The translations under genes and the position numbers were made by a program. From contig JAPWJY010000008.1 of the NCBI GenBank assembly GCA_028283765.1, positions 1,555,001 to 1,619,000 on the forward strand: a stretch of 64,000 nucleotides of DNA, given 5' to 3'. Positions 9,416 to 18,356 of this stretch are shown here, piece after piece. The first letter of the stretch is position 1. Each line of letters begins with the position of its first letter. This DNA comes from Parvibaculaceae bacterium (GTDB taxonomy: Bacteria; Pseudomonadota; Alphaproteobacteria; Parvibaculales; Parvibaculaceae). The notes beneath the pieces are model-generated. The model saw only the letters and a list, made by a program, of their open reading frames with translations, ran no database searches and was not told the origin of the DNA.

Positions 9416-10228
9416 TCAAAATCTCACTTCCCGGGCAATCCGGGCGAGGTCTCTCAAACGTTCAATAATAGAGACGACTTTCTCGTCGCTTTGCTCTTCC
9501 TCGAACATCGTCGCGCAGCAGACATGCACCAGCGCGCCCGCTTCCTCCACAGGCACCGCCAGCCCGAGAATGCCCCGGTTGATATGGCCATGATCGAGTG
9601 CGACCTGCGCCTGTGCGGCGATGGCGACCTCATCCTGCCAGATGGTAAAATCCGGCTTCCGGGCCCAGGGCACCTGCTCGAAACCGGGCCGCAGCGCCTC
9701 GCCGCGAAGGCCGCTGCGCGACGCCATCAGCCGGCCCATCGCCCCAACGAACAGAGGCACCCGCCGGCCGACGGTAAAGGCGATGCGCATGGTCTCCGAC
9801 GATTCAGCCACGGCCACCAGTTCGATCTGGTCCACCACCCGCCGCCAGAGGGCGACCGTGACCCCCAGCTCGCGCGCGGCGACGTCAAGGGCCCGGTCGA
9901 AGCGCCGGGGGCCTTCCTCGCGTTCGATCATCGGCAAGGCCAGATCGACGAGACCCGGCCCCCCGCAATAGAGCTTGCTGGTTTTGTCGAACAGCACGAT
10001 CCGGTCGCGCTCCAGCGTGCGCAGTATATTCAGACAGGTGGAATTGTTGAGCGACAGCGCCCGCGAAATTTGCGACAGCCGCAAAGGCTCCGCCGACTGC
10101 GCCAGAAAGCGCATGATGTCGAGCGCGGCGACAACCGCACCGACAAACTTGACCGGCGCTTCGGCACTGTCAGGAGAAGCAGCCTCGTGCGCTTCCGTGT
10201 CGCGGACAAGACCCGGGGCTCTATCCAT
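9416..10228 (-). CDS. IclR family transcriptional regulator
   Basis: 270 residues. An N-terminal winged helix-turn-helix is at about residues 28-90 (LRLSQISRALSLNNSTCLNI, then LRTLERDRIV), followed by an IclR-type effector-binding GAF-like domain with VPLFVGAMGRLMAS and a C-terminal LGLAVPV segment. IclR proteins sense small metabolites and control nearby catabolic genes. It sits 113 bases downstream of, and on the same strand as, the amidohydrolase gene, which is the most likely target. The effector is unknown. Confidence 0.88.
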   Translation of the reverse strand: MDRAPGLVRDTEAHEAASPDSAEAPVKFVGAVVAALDIMRFLAQSAEPLRLSQISRALSLNNSTCLNILRTLERDRIVLFDKTSKLYCGGPGLVDLALPMIEREEGPRRFDRALDVAARELGVTVALWRRVVDQIELVAVAESSETMRIAFTVGRRVPLFVGAMGRLMASRSGLRGEALRPGFEQVPWARKPDFTIWQDEVAIAAQAQVALDHGHINRGILGLAVPVEEAGALVHVCCATMFEEEQSDEKVVSIIERLRDLARIAREVRF

Positions 10229-10341
10229 CAGACCATGATCCGTTCATGCCGTTTCATTATCTCTCCCTGTTCCCGGGGATCGTCTCCCGGTGAGAGAGGG
10301 GAGCATTGATCGGGACGGCCATCAATACTCCCCGGATCATA

Positions 10342-12075
10342 TTATTCCGCCGCCACCGCTGCCGGCGCCGCCTTGTGCCCACGCACAAGCCGTCCCGGCA
10401 GTTCGCCGGTCGCCACGCCCTCGCGATAGATCACCTTGCCGCTCGCGATGGTCGCGACATAGCCGTCCGCTTCCTGCATCAGGCGGCGCGCACCCGATGG
10501 CAGATCGTAAACCATATGCGGCGAGCGCAACTGCAGCCGGTCGAAATCGATCACATTGATGTCCGCCTTGTAGCCGGGCCGGATCACGCCGCGATCGTAA
10601 AGCCCCACGGCATCCGCCGTGTCCTTGGTTTGGGCCTTGATGACGGTCGCCAGATCGAGCCGCTCGCCATTCCGGTCCCGGCACCAGTGCGTGAGCATGA
10701 AGGTCGGCAGGCTCACGTCGCAAATCGCGCCGACATGCGCGCCGCCGTCCGAAAGGCCCGACAGGGTGTTCGGGTTCTTCAGCATGGTCAGCACATTGTC
10801 GAGATTGAAGTCGGTGTAATTATGCAGCGGGAAAAACAGGAAACCCGTGCCGCCGTTCGCGGTCAGCAGATCATAGACGATCTCGTCGGGATTCTGGCCC
10901 GTCTTCTTCGCCAGAGCCGCCACCGAATCCTTCGGATCGGGCTCATAGTTCGGCGGCGTGCCAAGATCGAACATCTTGTTGTAGGCGCCCGCGAGCGAAT
11001 TGATGAAGGGATGCCCCTTCTCCGGCGCTTCAGCCAGCAGCTTCGCCTTGAAGGCCGGGTCCAGCATGATCGCAACGCGTTCCGCCAGCGGCAGATCCAT
11101 GATCGGGCGATAGGAAGGCCGCGTCATGAACGGGTGCACCGACCCCTGAAGCCCCAGCATCAGGCCGACCGGACGTCCCGCCACCTGCGCCTTGATATTG
11201 ACGCCCCGGGCAGCGGCGGCATCCAGCCGCTCCATCAACATGCGCCACTGGTTCGGCACCACATCCGCCTGCACCATGGAGAAGGTGAGAGGCCGACCGG
11301 AAATTTCCGTCAGCTCGCACAGCATCTCGAATTCATTGTCGAGGTCGGAGAAATCGGAGACGAACTGGAGCACGCCCGCATTGGCGTCGCGCAGCCCTTC
11401 GGCAATCGCCACAAGCTCCGCCTTCGCCGCACCCACCGTCGGCGTCAGATCGCCGTCAATGGTGCGGTGAACCATCGTCCGCGTGGTGGAAAAGCCGATG
11501 GCTCCGGCCTTGATGCCTTCGCGCACCAGCGCGCCCATCTCGGCAATTTCGGCTTCTGTCGCAGGCTCGCGGTCCGCGCCGCGCTGGCCCATCACATAGA
11601 CGCGCAGCGCGCCGTGCGGAATCTGCACCGCGACATCGATGTCATGCGGCAGATCCTCGATGGTTTTCATATAATCGGCGAAGCTTTCCCAGTTCCACGA
11701 AAGCCCCTCGTGCAGCGCCGCGCCGGGAATATCCTCCACGCCCTCCATCAGCCGGATCAGCGTATCGTGATCGCTGGGACGCACCGGCGCGAAGCCGACG
11801 CCGCAATTGCCCATGATGACCGTGGTCGCGCCGTGGATCGAGGATGGGCTCATGCGCTGGTCCCAGGTGACCTGCCCATCATAATGCGTATGCAGATCGA
11901 CCCAGCCGGGCGTGATCATCAATCCCTTCGCATCGATTTCCTCATTACCGGAGGCGGAAACCGTGCCGACCTCGACGATCCGGCCATCATGGATGGCCAC
12001 GTCCGCCTCGAAGCTCTCGCCTCCCAGCCCGTCGAAAATCGTGCCGCCCCGAATGACCAGATCAACCTTGCCCAT
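10342..12075 (-). CDS. Amidohydrolase of the N-acyl-D-amino-acid deacylase family
   Basis: 577 residues. N-terminal composite barrel start (VDLVIRGGTIFDGLGG), metal-binding DLHTHYDGQ (HxH motif), GNCGVGFAPVRP, and C-terminal SDGGAHVGA with the conserved Asp, followed by IRPGYKADINVIDFD. These mark the D-aminoacylase branch of zinc amidohydrolases; members of this long type (about 570-580 residues) are rarely characterised and the substrate is unknown. ATG 12075 is chosen because GAAGGGAAG lies just upstream; a GTG 21 bases earlier is possible. An IclR regulator follows. Confidence 0.85.
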   Translation of the reverse strand: MGKVDLVIRGGTIFDGLGGESFEADVAIHDGRIVEVGTVSASGNEEIDAKGLMITPGWVDLHTHYDGQVTWDQRMSPSSIHGATTVIMGNCGVGFAPVRPSDHDTLIRLMEGVEDIPGAALHEGLSWNWESFADYMKTIEDLPHDIDVAVQIPHGALRVYVMGQRGADREPATEAEIAEMGALVREGIKAGAIGFSTTRTMVHRTIDGDLTPTVGAAKAELVAIAEGLRDANAGVLQFVSDFSDLDNEFEMLCELTEISGRPLTFSMVQADVVPNQWRMLMERLDAAAARGVNIKAQVAGRPVGLMLGLQGSVHPFMTRPSYRPIMDLPLAERVAIMLDPAFKAKLLAEAPEKGHPFINSLAGAYNKMFDLGTPPNYEPDPKDSVAALAKKTGQNPDEIVYDLLTANGGTGFLFFPLHNYTDFNLDNVLTMLKNPNTLSGLSDGGAHVGAICDVSLPTFMLTHWCRDRNGERLDLATVIKAQTKDTADAVGLYDRGVIRPGYKADINVIDFDRLQLRSPHMVYDLPSGARRLMQEADGYVATIASGKVIYREGVATGELPGRLVRGHKAAPAAVAAE

Positions 12076-12190
12076 GGCGCTTCCCTTCTTCTTCACTTTG
12101 CCGATGCTCCGTTTGCGGGAGCCATCATTGTTGCGCCAACCCTAGTCAGGCGGAGATAAGCCGGCAAGAAAAATTCTCGATGGATAACAT

Positions 12191-12208
12191 AATTCTCTAT
12201 AGAGAATT
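12191..12208. promoter_or_regulatory. Perfect 18-bp palindrome, probable operator
   Basis: AATTCTCTATAGAGAATT is a perfect palindrome in the divergent gap between the amidohydrolase gene (minus) and the TonB receptor gene (plus). It is 115 bases upstream of the amidohydrolase start, a plausible site for the neighbouring IclR regulator, but no binding is shown by sequence alone. The gap as a whole (12076-12404, 329 bases) is clearly AT-rich and holds no gene; this site and the Fur-like box are its only recognisable contents. Confidence 0.5.
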
Positions 12209-12326
12209 TAACTCAAGACAACGCCTTGTGATCCGAAAACGACAGCTTTCCATAAAATCAATAGTCACGCCCAATATGAATTGATATTAATTATTAGTTT
12301 CTATATCGCTCCCCCGAGCCGATAAA

Positions 12327-12353
12327 TATGCGATTCATTCTTATTTATGAATC
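12327..12353 (+). promoter_or_regulatory. Fur-box-like operator of the iron-uptake operon
   Basis: ATGCGATTCATTCTTATTT resembles proteobacterial Fur boxes of the form GCGAATCATTCTCATTT and overlaps a 7-base inverted repeat GATTCAT/ATGAATC (12332-12338 and 12347-12353). It ends about 50 bases before the TonB siderophore receptor start, the usual place for iron-dependent repression. The assignment is by resemblance and context. Confidence 0.62.
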
Positions 12354-12404
12354 CACCCTAAACGCTTTGGCTTCTGCATATCCGTTTAAAACCGGGGGTT
12401 ATTG

Positions 12405-14633
12405 ATGTTTTCGCATGTGAGTTCTCCTGTCAAAAACCGGCTCCATGCCTCCGTTAAACCCGGCCGATATCGCAGGGCTTTCACCGTTCTCCCCCTGATC
12501 CTCAGCGTCATGGCCTTTGCTGTTCCCGCGAGCGCCGCCGATGAGGCTCCCACCCCACCGGATAGCCCGGCGAAAACAATCGCGCCCATCACGGTCGATG
12601 CCGTCTCCCCCAGCGACAACAGCCAGACTGGCGGCTATGTGGCCACGAAGGCCCGGACCGGCACCAAAACCGATGCGGACCTGAAGGAAGTGCCCCAATC
12701 GATTTCAGTCATAACCGAAGACCAGATGCAGGCACAGAACGCCCAAAGCCTCAACCAGGCGCTGGGCTACACAGCGGGCGTCGTGCCGGGTACACGCGGC
12801 AGCGCAGCGACCAGATATGACCTGATGACAGTCCGCGGCCTTTCAACCGGCAGCAACAATCAATATCTCGATGGCCTGCACCTGTCCGGCGGTGTCTTCG
12901 CCTTTCCACAGATGGACATGTGGGCGCTTTCCCGGGTCGAGGTGATGAAGGGCCCCTCATCGGTGCTCTATGGACAGGGCTCGCCTGCCGGCATCGTCAA
13001 CATGGTCAGCAAACACCCGGCGGACACACCCTTCGGAGTTATCGAAACCCAGACCGGCAACAACCATTTTTATCAGGGGGCCTTTGATATCGGAGGACCC
13101 GTGCCCGGATCGGACGGGACGTTTCTCTATCGGCTGACAGGCCTTGCCAACAGGTCCGACAATCAGATCAATCTGACTGAAAACAAGCGGCTCATGATTG
13201 CCCCTGCCGTCACATGGAGGCCGACCGATACAACCAGCCTGACGATCTTATCCAGCTATCAGCATGACCCCAAAAACGGTTCCTTCGGTTCCATACCGTC
13301 CATAGGCACGGTGCTCTATAACCCGGTTGGAAAGATTTCACGCAATTTCTACGACGGCGATCCGAACTATGAAAAGTTCGACCGGACACAGGCCTTCGCC
13401 GGCTATGAATTTGAACACAAGTTCAACGACATATTCACATTTCGCCAGAATGCGCGCTATCAGCATACCACGACCGATTACAACAGCGTTTATTCCGTTA
13501 ATCTCCAGGCTGACAATATCACATTGAACCGGCTCGCGACCTTTTCGGACGAACGGGTGAATGGCGGTGTCATCGACAACCAGATCGAAGCAAAATTTGC
13601 GACCGGTCCGGTTGAGCACACGGTTCTGGTGGGGCTCGACTACATAAGGACCGACAGTGAAAACCAGACGGGTAATGGGCTCGCCCCGACCCTGAATATC
13701 TTCAATCCGGTCTATTATCAGATCATTCCTCCTGTCCTCACGAGCGTCGACACCTACCAGAGACAGACCCAGACGGGTCTCTATGCCCAGGACCAGATCA
13801 GGTTTGATAAATGGGTGCTTCTGGCGGGCCTTCGTCAGGATTGGGCCTATCAGGCGACCAGCAACAGAATTTCCGCCGCCATGTCGAAACAGTCGGATAA
13901 CAAGATGACCGGGCGCGCCGGCCTTGTTTATCTGTTCGACAATGGCCTCTCGCCCTATATCAGCTATTCCACATCATTCATGCCGACGACCGGCGTCGAT
14001 TATTACGGCAAGGCCTACAAGCCCACCACCGGCAAGCAGATCGAGGGCGGCGTCAAATATCAGCCGGCCGGCTTCAACAGCTTCGCCACGCTGGCGGTTT
14101 ATGATCTGAAACAGCAGAACGTGCAAACAGCCGATCCGCTTCATCCCTTCTACAGCGTCCAGACCGGAGAGATCGAGACCAGGGGCGTCGAGATTGAAGC
14201 GCATATGAGCCTTGCGGAAGGCTTCGATCTGGTCGGCGCCTATACCCATCTCGATACCGAGACCACCAGGGACAATTCCGGCTATGCCGGCAATGTACCG
14301 GTTGGCATACCTTCCAACCTCGCCTCTCTCTGGGGGGATTACACGCTGCAGGATGGACCGGCGGAAGGGCTTGGCGCAGGGCTTGGCGTGCGCTATGTCG
14401 GCGCCAGCTATGGCAACCCGGAAAACACCTTCAAATCCGGCTCATACACTTTGCTGGATGCGGCGATCCACTATGACCTGGGCGTGTTGTCGTCCAGCCT
14501 CGAAGGCATTCGCGCGAGCATCAACGCTTCAAACCTGCTGGACAAGGATTACGTCGCGTCCTGCTACAGCAACAACTGGTGCTGGTATGGCGCAGGCCGG
14601 ACGCTCACCGGCACACTGTCCTACAGATGGTAA
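12405..14633 (+). CDS. TonB-dependent siderophore receptor
   Basis: 742 residues. A signal peptide ends near PASAADEA, then a TonB-box-like ITVDAV, the plug domain (KEVPQSISVITEDQM, DLMTVRGL, VEVMKGPSSVLYGQGSPAGI) and a 22-strand barrel ending LSYRW. The plug motifs match the FhuA/FpvA class of ferric siderophore receptors. ATG 12405 follows a GGGGG run; a TTG lies directly before it. It heads a four-gene operon with DUF3649, PepSY and DUF3325 genes, an arrangement known for iron-siderophore uptake, and a Fur-like box lies upstream. The particular siderophore cannot be told. Confidence 0.92.
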   Translation: MFSHVSSPVKNRLHASVKPGRYRRAFTVLPLILSVMAFAVPASAADEAPTPPDSPAKTIAPITVDAVSPSDNSQTGGYVATKARTGTKTDADLKEVPQSISVITEDQMQAQNAQSLNQALGYTAGVVPGTRGSAATRYDLMTVRGLSTGSNNQYLDGLHLSGGVFAFPQMDMWALSRVEVMKGPSSVLYGQGSPAGIVNMVSKHPADTPFGVIETQTGNNHFYQGAFDIGGPVPGSDGTFLYRLTGLANRSDNQINLTENKRLMIAPAVTWRPTDTTSLTILSSYQHDPKNGSFGSIPSIGTVLYNPVGKISRNFYDGDPNYEKFDRTQAFAGYEFEHKFNDIFTFRQNARYQHTTTDYNSVYSVNLQADNITLNRLATFSDERVNGGVIDNQIEAKFATGPVEHTVLVGLDYIRTDSENQTGNGLAPTLNIFNPVYYQIIPPVLTSVDTYQRQTQTGLYAQDQIRFDKWVLLAGLRQDWAYQATSNRISAAMSKQSDNKMTGRAGLVYLFDNGLSPYISYSTSFMPTTGVDYYGKAYKPTTGKQIEGGVKYQPAGFNSFATLAVYDLKQQNVQTADPLHPFYSVQTGEIETRGVEIEAHMSLAEGFDLVGAYTHLDTETTRDNSGYAGNVPVGIPSNLASLWGDYTLQDGPAEGLGAGLGVRYVGASYGNPENTFKSGSYTLLDAAIHYDLGVLSSSLEGIRASINASNLLDKDYVASCYSNNWCWYGAGRTLTGTLSYRW

Positions 14634-14646
14634 AGAGCAAAGGATA

Positions 14647-14955
14647 ATGGTTTTGAGCTTGCGTAAATTTCCGCTCGGCACCCGCGCGTCATGGAGCATC
14701 GCATCGCGGGTGCTGGCGGCCATCTTCGGCGGGTATGCGCTGGCCTTCGCCTTCACCGCCATGCTCGCCCTGTTGCTGCCCGTCAGCCGGCCCAATGCGG
14801 CGGTGGCGGCGTGCCTGTTCGGTTTCATTCCCTATCTGCTGGCCATCTTGTGGGTTTTCTCGGTTCGCAGCGCCACGCGCGCATGGGCCGGGCTCTTTAC
14901 GGTCACGCTCAGCTGCGCTGCGGTCGCAGCCTCCCTCTATTTTCTGAAAGCCTGA
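14647..14955 (+). CDS. DUF3649-like small membrane protein of the iron operon
   Basis: 102 residues with three hydrophobic segments (about 20-42, 48-68 and 76-98). Size, start (basic, then SWSIASRVLAAIFGGYALA) and position between a siderophore receptor and a PepSY protein match the DUF3649 family, which is regularly found in this operon type. Function is unknown; a partner of the membrane reductase is likely. An AAAGGAT ribosome site precedes the ATG. The next gene starts ten bases downstream. Confidence 0.75.
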   Translation: MVLSLRKFPLGTRASWSIASRVLAAIFGGYALAFAFTAMLALLLPVSRPNAAVAACLFGFIPYLLAILWVFSVRSATRAWAGLFTVTLSCAAVAASLYFLKA

Positions 14956-14965
14956 CGGAGCGCCC

Positions 14966-16567
14966 GTGAAGAACAGTTTCACCCAATCCATGGCATGGCT
15001 CCACACCTGGACTGGATTATTTTTCGGCTGGGTGCTGTTTGTCGTCTTCATCGGCGGCACGCTGTCGCTGTTCGACAAGGAAATCACGCGCTGGATGCAG
15101 CCGGAACTGGCGGCGGCAGGCCCCCTCACCGACGAGGGGCTGGAAGGCACCATCGCCTTCCTCACCCGTACCGCGCCCGATGCGCCAGTCTGGCAATTCT
15201 CGCTGCCGGGACCGCGTGACCCGGCGATCCGCACCACGATCCGCACCGGCAAGGGGCGGGGAGCAGGCAATGAGACGACGACGACTCTCGATCCTTCGAC
15301 TGGGCAGGAAATCAGATCCCGCGAAACGATCGGCGGCAATTTCTTCTTCACCCTTCATTATTCGCTCTATGCCGGGAATGTAATCGGCATCTGGCTCGTC
15401 GGCGCGGCGGGCATGGCGATGCTGACGATGCTGGTGACCGGCATCATCACTCACCGGCGCTTCTTCAAGGATTTTTTCACTTTCCGGCCTGGTGCCTCCG
15501 CCCAGCGCATGTGGCTCGACGCCCATAACGTGACCGGCGTTCTGGTGCTGCCCTTCTATTTCATGATCGCCTTCACCGGCCTTGCCGTTTTCTACGCAAC
15601 CCTCATGCCGAGCGGCCTTTACGCGCTTTACGCCAAGAACCCCGGTGCCTATTTCACCGAGGTCCTGCACTTCAACCGCCCGCCGCCACCGGCAAAGGAA
15701 AAGGCCCCCCTCACCTCCCTCGTGCCGCTCTTTCACCAGGCGGAAAGAGAGTTGGGCGAGGATGGCGGCATCTGGTTCATCCAGATCGCCAACCCTGGCC
15801 ATGCCAATGCCCAGATCGGCCTTGTTCAACGCGACGGCGTCCGTCTCGCGCTCACCCGCGATCATCTCGTCTTCGATGGCGTTACCGGCGCGCTCAAGGA
15901 CCGGGCCATCTCCGGCAAGCTGGACGTGCCCTTTATCTCCACGGTGCTGAGCGGCCTCCACTTCGCCCAGTTCGGCGGCTATACGGTGCGCTGGCTCTAT
16001 TTCATGTGCGGCCTCTCAGGTTCAGCCATGATCGCGACCGGCCTTGTTCTTTTCACCGTCAAGCGCCGCAAGAAACAGGGCGCGGACACCGAAGCCGCCC
16101 CTTTCTTCTTCCGCCTGGCGGAAGCCATCAACATCGCCATCGTCGCAGGCCTGATGAATGCCAGCCTCGGTTATTTCTGGGCCAACAGGCTCCTGCCCCT
16201 CGATCTCGCGGCACGCTCCGGCCAGGAGATAAAATGTTTCTTCTTCATCTGGCTGCTATGTCTCTTCCATGCTCTCCTTCGCGCCTGTATCGCAAGGCGG
16301 GACCATGAGAGAAGCCGTACGCGCGGCTGGATCGAACAATATGCATCCGCCGCTTTTCTGGCGCTTGGATTGCCCGTGCTCAACGCGCTGACGACCCATG
16401 ACAATCTTGCCGTGACGCTTGGCCGGGGCGACTATGGCCTAGCGGGCGTCGATCTCGCCGCGCTCGCCGGGGCTGCGATCTTCATCGGCATTGCCCGCCA
16501 TCTGGGCCGCCGTCCGGCGGTCCCGCCGCAACACCGCGGCAAAGCCTCTCCCGCGCTTGCCGAGTAG
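14966..16567 (+). CDS. PepSY-associated transmembrane protein, probable ferric-siderophore reductase
   Basis: 533 residues. The N-terminal membrane helix MAWLHTWTGLFFGWVLFVVF is followed by a periplasmic PepSY domain, then FHYSLYAGN-type histidine-containing helices (HYS, THRRFF, DAHNVTG) and further helices to a total of about seven to eight. This is the FoxB/PiuB-like class, inner-membrane proteins thought to reduce iron in imported siderophores using haem. The start is GTG 14966 with GGAG upstream. A long central loop (about 215-320) is periplasmic. Its place between DUF3649 and DUF3325 genes supports the role. Confidence 0.86.
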   Translation: MKNSFTQSMAWLHTWTGLFFGWVLFVVFIGGTLSLFDKEITRWMQPELAAAGPLTDEGLEGTIAFLTRTAPDAPVWQFSLPGPRDPAIRTTIRTGKGRGAGNETTTTLDPSTGQEIRSRETIGGNFFFTLHYSLYAGNVIGIWLVGAAGMAMLTMLVTGIITHRRFFKDFFTFRPGASAQRMWLDAHNVTGVLVLPFYFMIAFTGLAVFYATLMPSGLYALYAKNPGAYFTEVLHFNRPPPPAKEKAPLTSLVPLFHQAERELGEDGGIWFIQIANPGHANAQIGLVQRDGVRLALTRDHLVFDGVTGALKDRAISGKLDVPFISTVLSGLHFAQFGGYTVRWLYFMCGLSGSAMIATGLVLFTVKRRKKQGADTEAAPFFFRLAEAINIAIVAGLMNASLGYFWANRLLPLDLAARSGQEIKCFFFIWLLCLFHALLRACIARRDHERSRTRGWIEQYASAAFLALGLPVLNALTTHDNLAVTLGRGDYGLAGVDLAALAGAAIFIGIARHLGRRPAVPPQHRGKASPALAE

Positions 16568-16572
16568 TTCCG

Positions 16573-16899
16573 ATGCTGATGTTTCTCTCCTTGTCGCTGT
16601 CCTATGCCGGCTTTGCCGCCCTTGCCTTTTCGATGCAGCGGCATCACCGCCAGTTGCGCTCCCGCGCCCCGACGCGCGGACAGGCGCTGGGGCTTAAAAT
16701 GGCGGGCTGGTCTGCTCTTGCGGCATCCTTTGTGGTCAGCATTCTCGCCTGGGGTTCCGTCATCGGCCCGGTGGCCGGGTTCGGAGTCCTTTCAGGCGGC
16801 GCGCTCGGCTTCACCCTCCTTCTCGCCTTTCGCCCGCGGGTTGCCGCAGCCCTGACGCTTGCTGCTCCCCTCTGCCTTGCGCTCAGCCTGTTATCCTGA
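16573..16899 (+). CDS. DUF3325 family membrane protein
   Basis: 108 residues, about four hydrophobic segments. The pattern SLSYAGFAALAFSMQRHHRQL followed by a Gly/Leu-rich C-terminus is that of DUF3325, which closes many TonB receptor / PepSY operons. It begins five bases after the PepSY stop, so it is the last gene of the iron operon. Function is unknown. Confidence 0.72.
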   Translation: MLMFLSLSLSYAGFAALAFSMQRHHRQLRSRAPTRGQALGLKMAGWSALAASFVVSILAWGSVIGPVAGFGVLSGGALGFTLLLAFRPRVAAALTLAAPLCLALSLLS

Positions 16900-17034
16900 C
16901 CTTTCGCCTGTAACGGGCCCGGACCCTGCGGACATTTGTCCGCCCCATCCGTTGGCCGGATCATGCCTCTTGCCATGCCGCGCGGGGCGTATATCACTGG
17001 CGGTAACCAGAAACTGTGCGTCAGGGAGAACGCC

Positions 17035-17853
17035 ATGACCGACCGGATCAAAGTCACCCTCACCGACGGCGTCGCCGACGTAAAGCTCAACCGCACCGAC
17101 AAGATGAATGCGCTCGACGACGCCATGTTCACGGCGCTGATCGAAACCGGCGACCGTCTCTCCCATGAGAAGGGCATCCGGGCAGTGGTTCTGTCGGGTG
17201 AAGGCCGCGCCTTTTGCGCCGGTCTCGACATGAGCAACTTCAGCCGCATGGCAGGCGGCAGGGAAGCCCCGGTGCAGAAAGGACAATCCGATCTCGGCCA
17301 GCTTGAGCGCCGCACCCATGGCATCGCCAACCGCGCCCAATATGCCGCGCTGGTCTGGCGCAATCTCCCCGTGCCGGTCATCGCCGCCGTCCATGGCGTT
17401 GCTTTCGGCGGCGGCTTCCAGATCGCGCTTGGCGCGGACATGCGCTACGTCGCGCCGGAAACAAGGCTTTCCGTCATGGAAATCAAATGGGGGCTGGTGC
17501 CGGACATGGCGGGCATGGAACTGATGCGCCATCTGGCCCGCGATGACATCATCCGTGAATTGACCTATACCGGCCGCATCTTCTCCGGCGAGGAAGCGCT
17601 GGCTTATGGTTTCGCCACGCGCCTGAGCCAGGATCCTTATGCCGACGCCATGGCGAGCGCGCGCGAGATCGCCGACAAGAGCCCGACGGCCATCCGCGCC
17701 GGCAAACGGATATTCAACGCCATTCCCTCGCTTGACGCCGCGGGCATATTGCTGGCCGAGTCCGTCGAGCAGGACAAGCTCATTGGCGGCGCACACCAGA
17801 AAGAGGCGATCATGGCCAATCTGGAAAAGCGGCGTCCGGTATTTCAGGACTGA
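17035..17853 (+). CDS. Enoyl-CoA hydratase/isomerase family protein
   Basis: 272 residues, a crotonase fold. Oxyanion-hole motifs are GRAFCAGLDMSNF and VHGVAFGGGFQIALGADMRY, followed by MEIKWGLVPDMAGM. In place of the second catalytic glutamate of true hydratases there is GLVPDMAG, so an isomerase or another crotonase reaction is possible. GGGAG lies ten bases before ATG 17035. It stands alone after the iron operon; the small ferredoxin-like gene follows after 39 bases including a hairpin, and may be co-transcribed. Confidence 0.88.
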   Translation: MTDRIKVTLTDGVADVKLNRTDKMNALDDAMFTALIETGDRLSHEKGIRAVVLSGEGRAFCAGLDMSNFSRMAGGREAPVQKGQSDLGQLERRTHGIANRAQYAALVWRNLPVPVIAAVHGVAFGGGFQIALGADMRYVAPETRLSVMEIKWGLVPDMAGMELMRHLARDDIIRELTYTGRIFSGEEALAYGFATRLSQDPYADAMASAREIADKSPTAIRAGKRIFNAIPSLDAAGILLAESVEQDKLIGGAHQKEAIMANLEKRRPVFQD

Positions 17854-17892
17854 CCGCAGGCAGGAAACTCCACCTGCCGACAAGGAATCGCC

Positions 17893-18255
17893 GTGCACAC
17901 GAAACAAAAAGCGATCAGGCAGGTGAAATCCGAGTGGCGCGATGTCGTTCTCGTCTGCCGCAAATGTTCAAAGAAACTGGACGGCGGGTTTGGCCCGGAT
18001 GGCAAGACCTCCTTCGTCAAGGCGCTCCGGCGGGTCTTGCCATCCCCGAAAGGCAAGGCCCGAAAAAGACCGCAGATGATCCTTGAAGTCGGCTGTTTCG
18101 ATGTCTGCCCGAAGGGTGCCGTCGTCGCCCTGCGCGCGGACAGGCCCGGCGGCTGGCTGATCATCCCCAAAGGCACGCCGATAGATGAAGCCGCCCGCCA
18201 GCTGGGACTGCAGCCTGGGACGGAGCCCCCGGAGGCTGGTGAAAGCGCAGGCTGA
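17893..18255 (+). CDS. Small ferredoxin-like cysteine protein, thioredoxin-like [2Fe-2S] type
   Basis: 120 residues. The N-terminal region carries DVVLVCRKCSKKLDGGFG and the second half carries ILEVGCFDVCPKGAVVAL. The four cysteines (CxxC ... CxxxCP) fit the thioredoxin-like [2Fe-2S] ferredoxin fold seen in complex I subunit E and related single-domain proteins. The start is GTG 17893. It lies downstream of the crotonase gene on the same strand. The electron partner is unknown; a metal-binding protein without a cluster is the alternative. Confidence 0.55.
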   Translation: MHTKQKAIRQVKSEWRDVVLVCRKCSKKLDGGFGPDGKTSFVKALRRVLPSPKGKARKRPQMILEVGCFDVCPKGAVVALRADRPGGWLIIPKGTPIDEAARQLGLQPGTEPPEAGESAG

Positions 18256-18356
18256 TTTTATGCTCTAAAAGGTCGCATCCTTAATTTTTCTCTTGAAAAA
18301 ACCGGTGCCCTGACGGCTAGCTTGAACCTGCGGGTTTTCCAGATCGGGGGCAAAAT

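Noticed and set aside
10260-10297. Nested inverted repeat (TCTCTC/GAGAGA around CCGGG/CCCGG) between the amidohydrolase and IclR genes
   Set aside because: Short arms, no T-run and mismatched centre; could be chance in this composition.
10306-12159. 617-codon plus-strand open frame
   Set aside because: Antisense to the amidohydrolase, whose motifs are clear; no ribosome site and no family-like segments.
17859-17878. GGCAGG/CCTGCC hairpin between the crotonase and ferredoxin-like genes as a terminator
   Set aside because: Six pairs only, no T-run, and the next gene follows closely; read-through is more likely.
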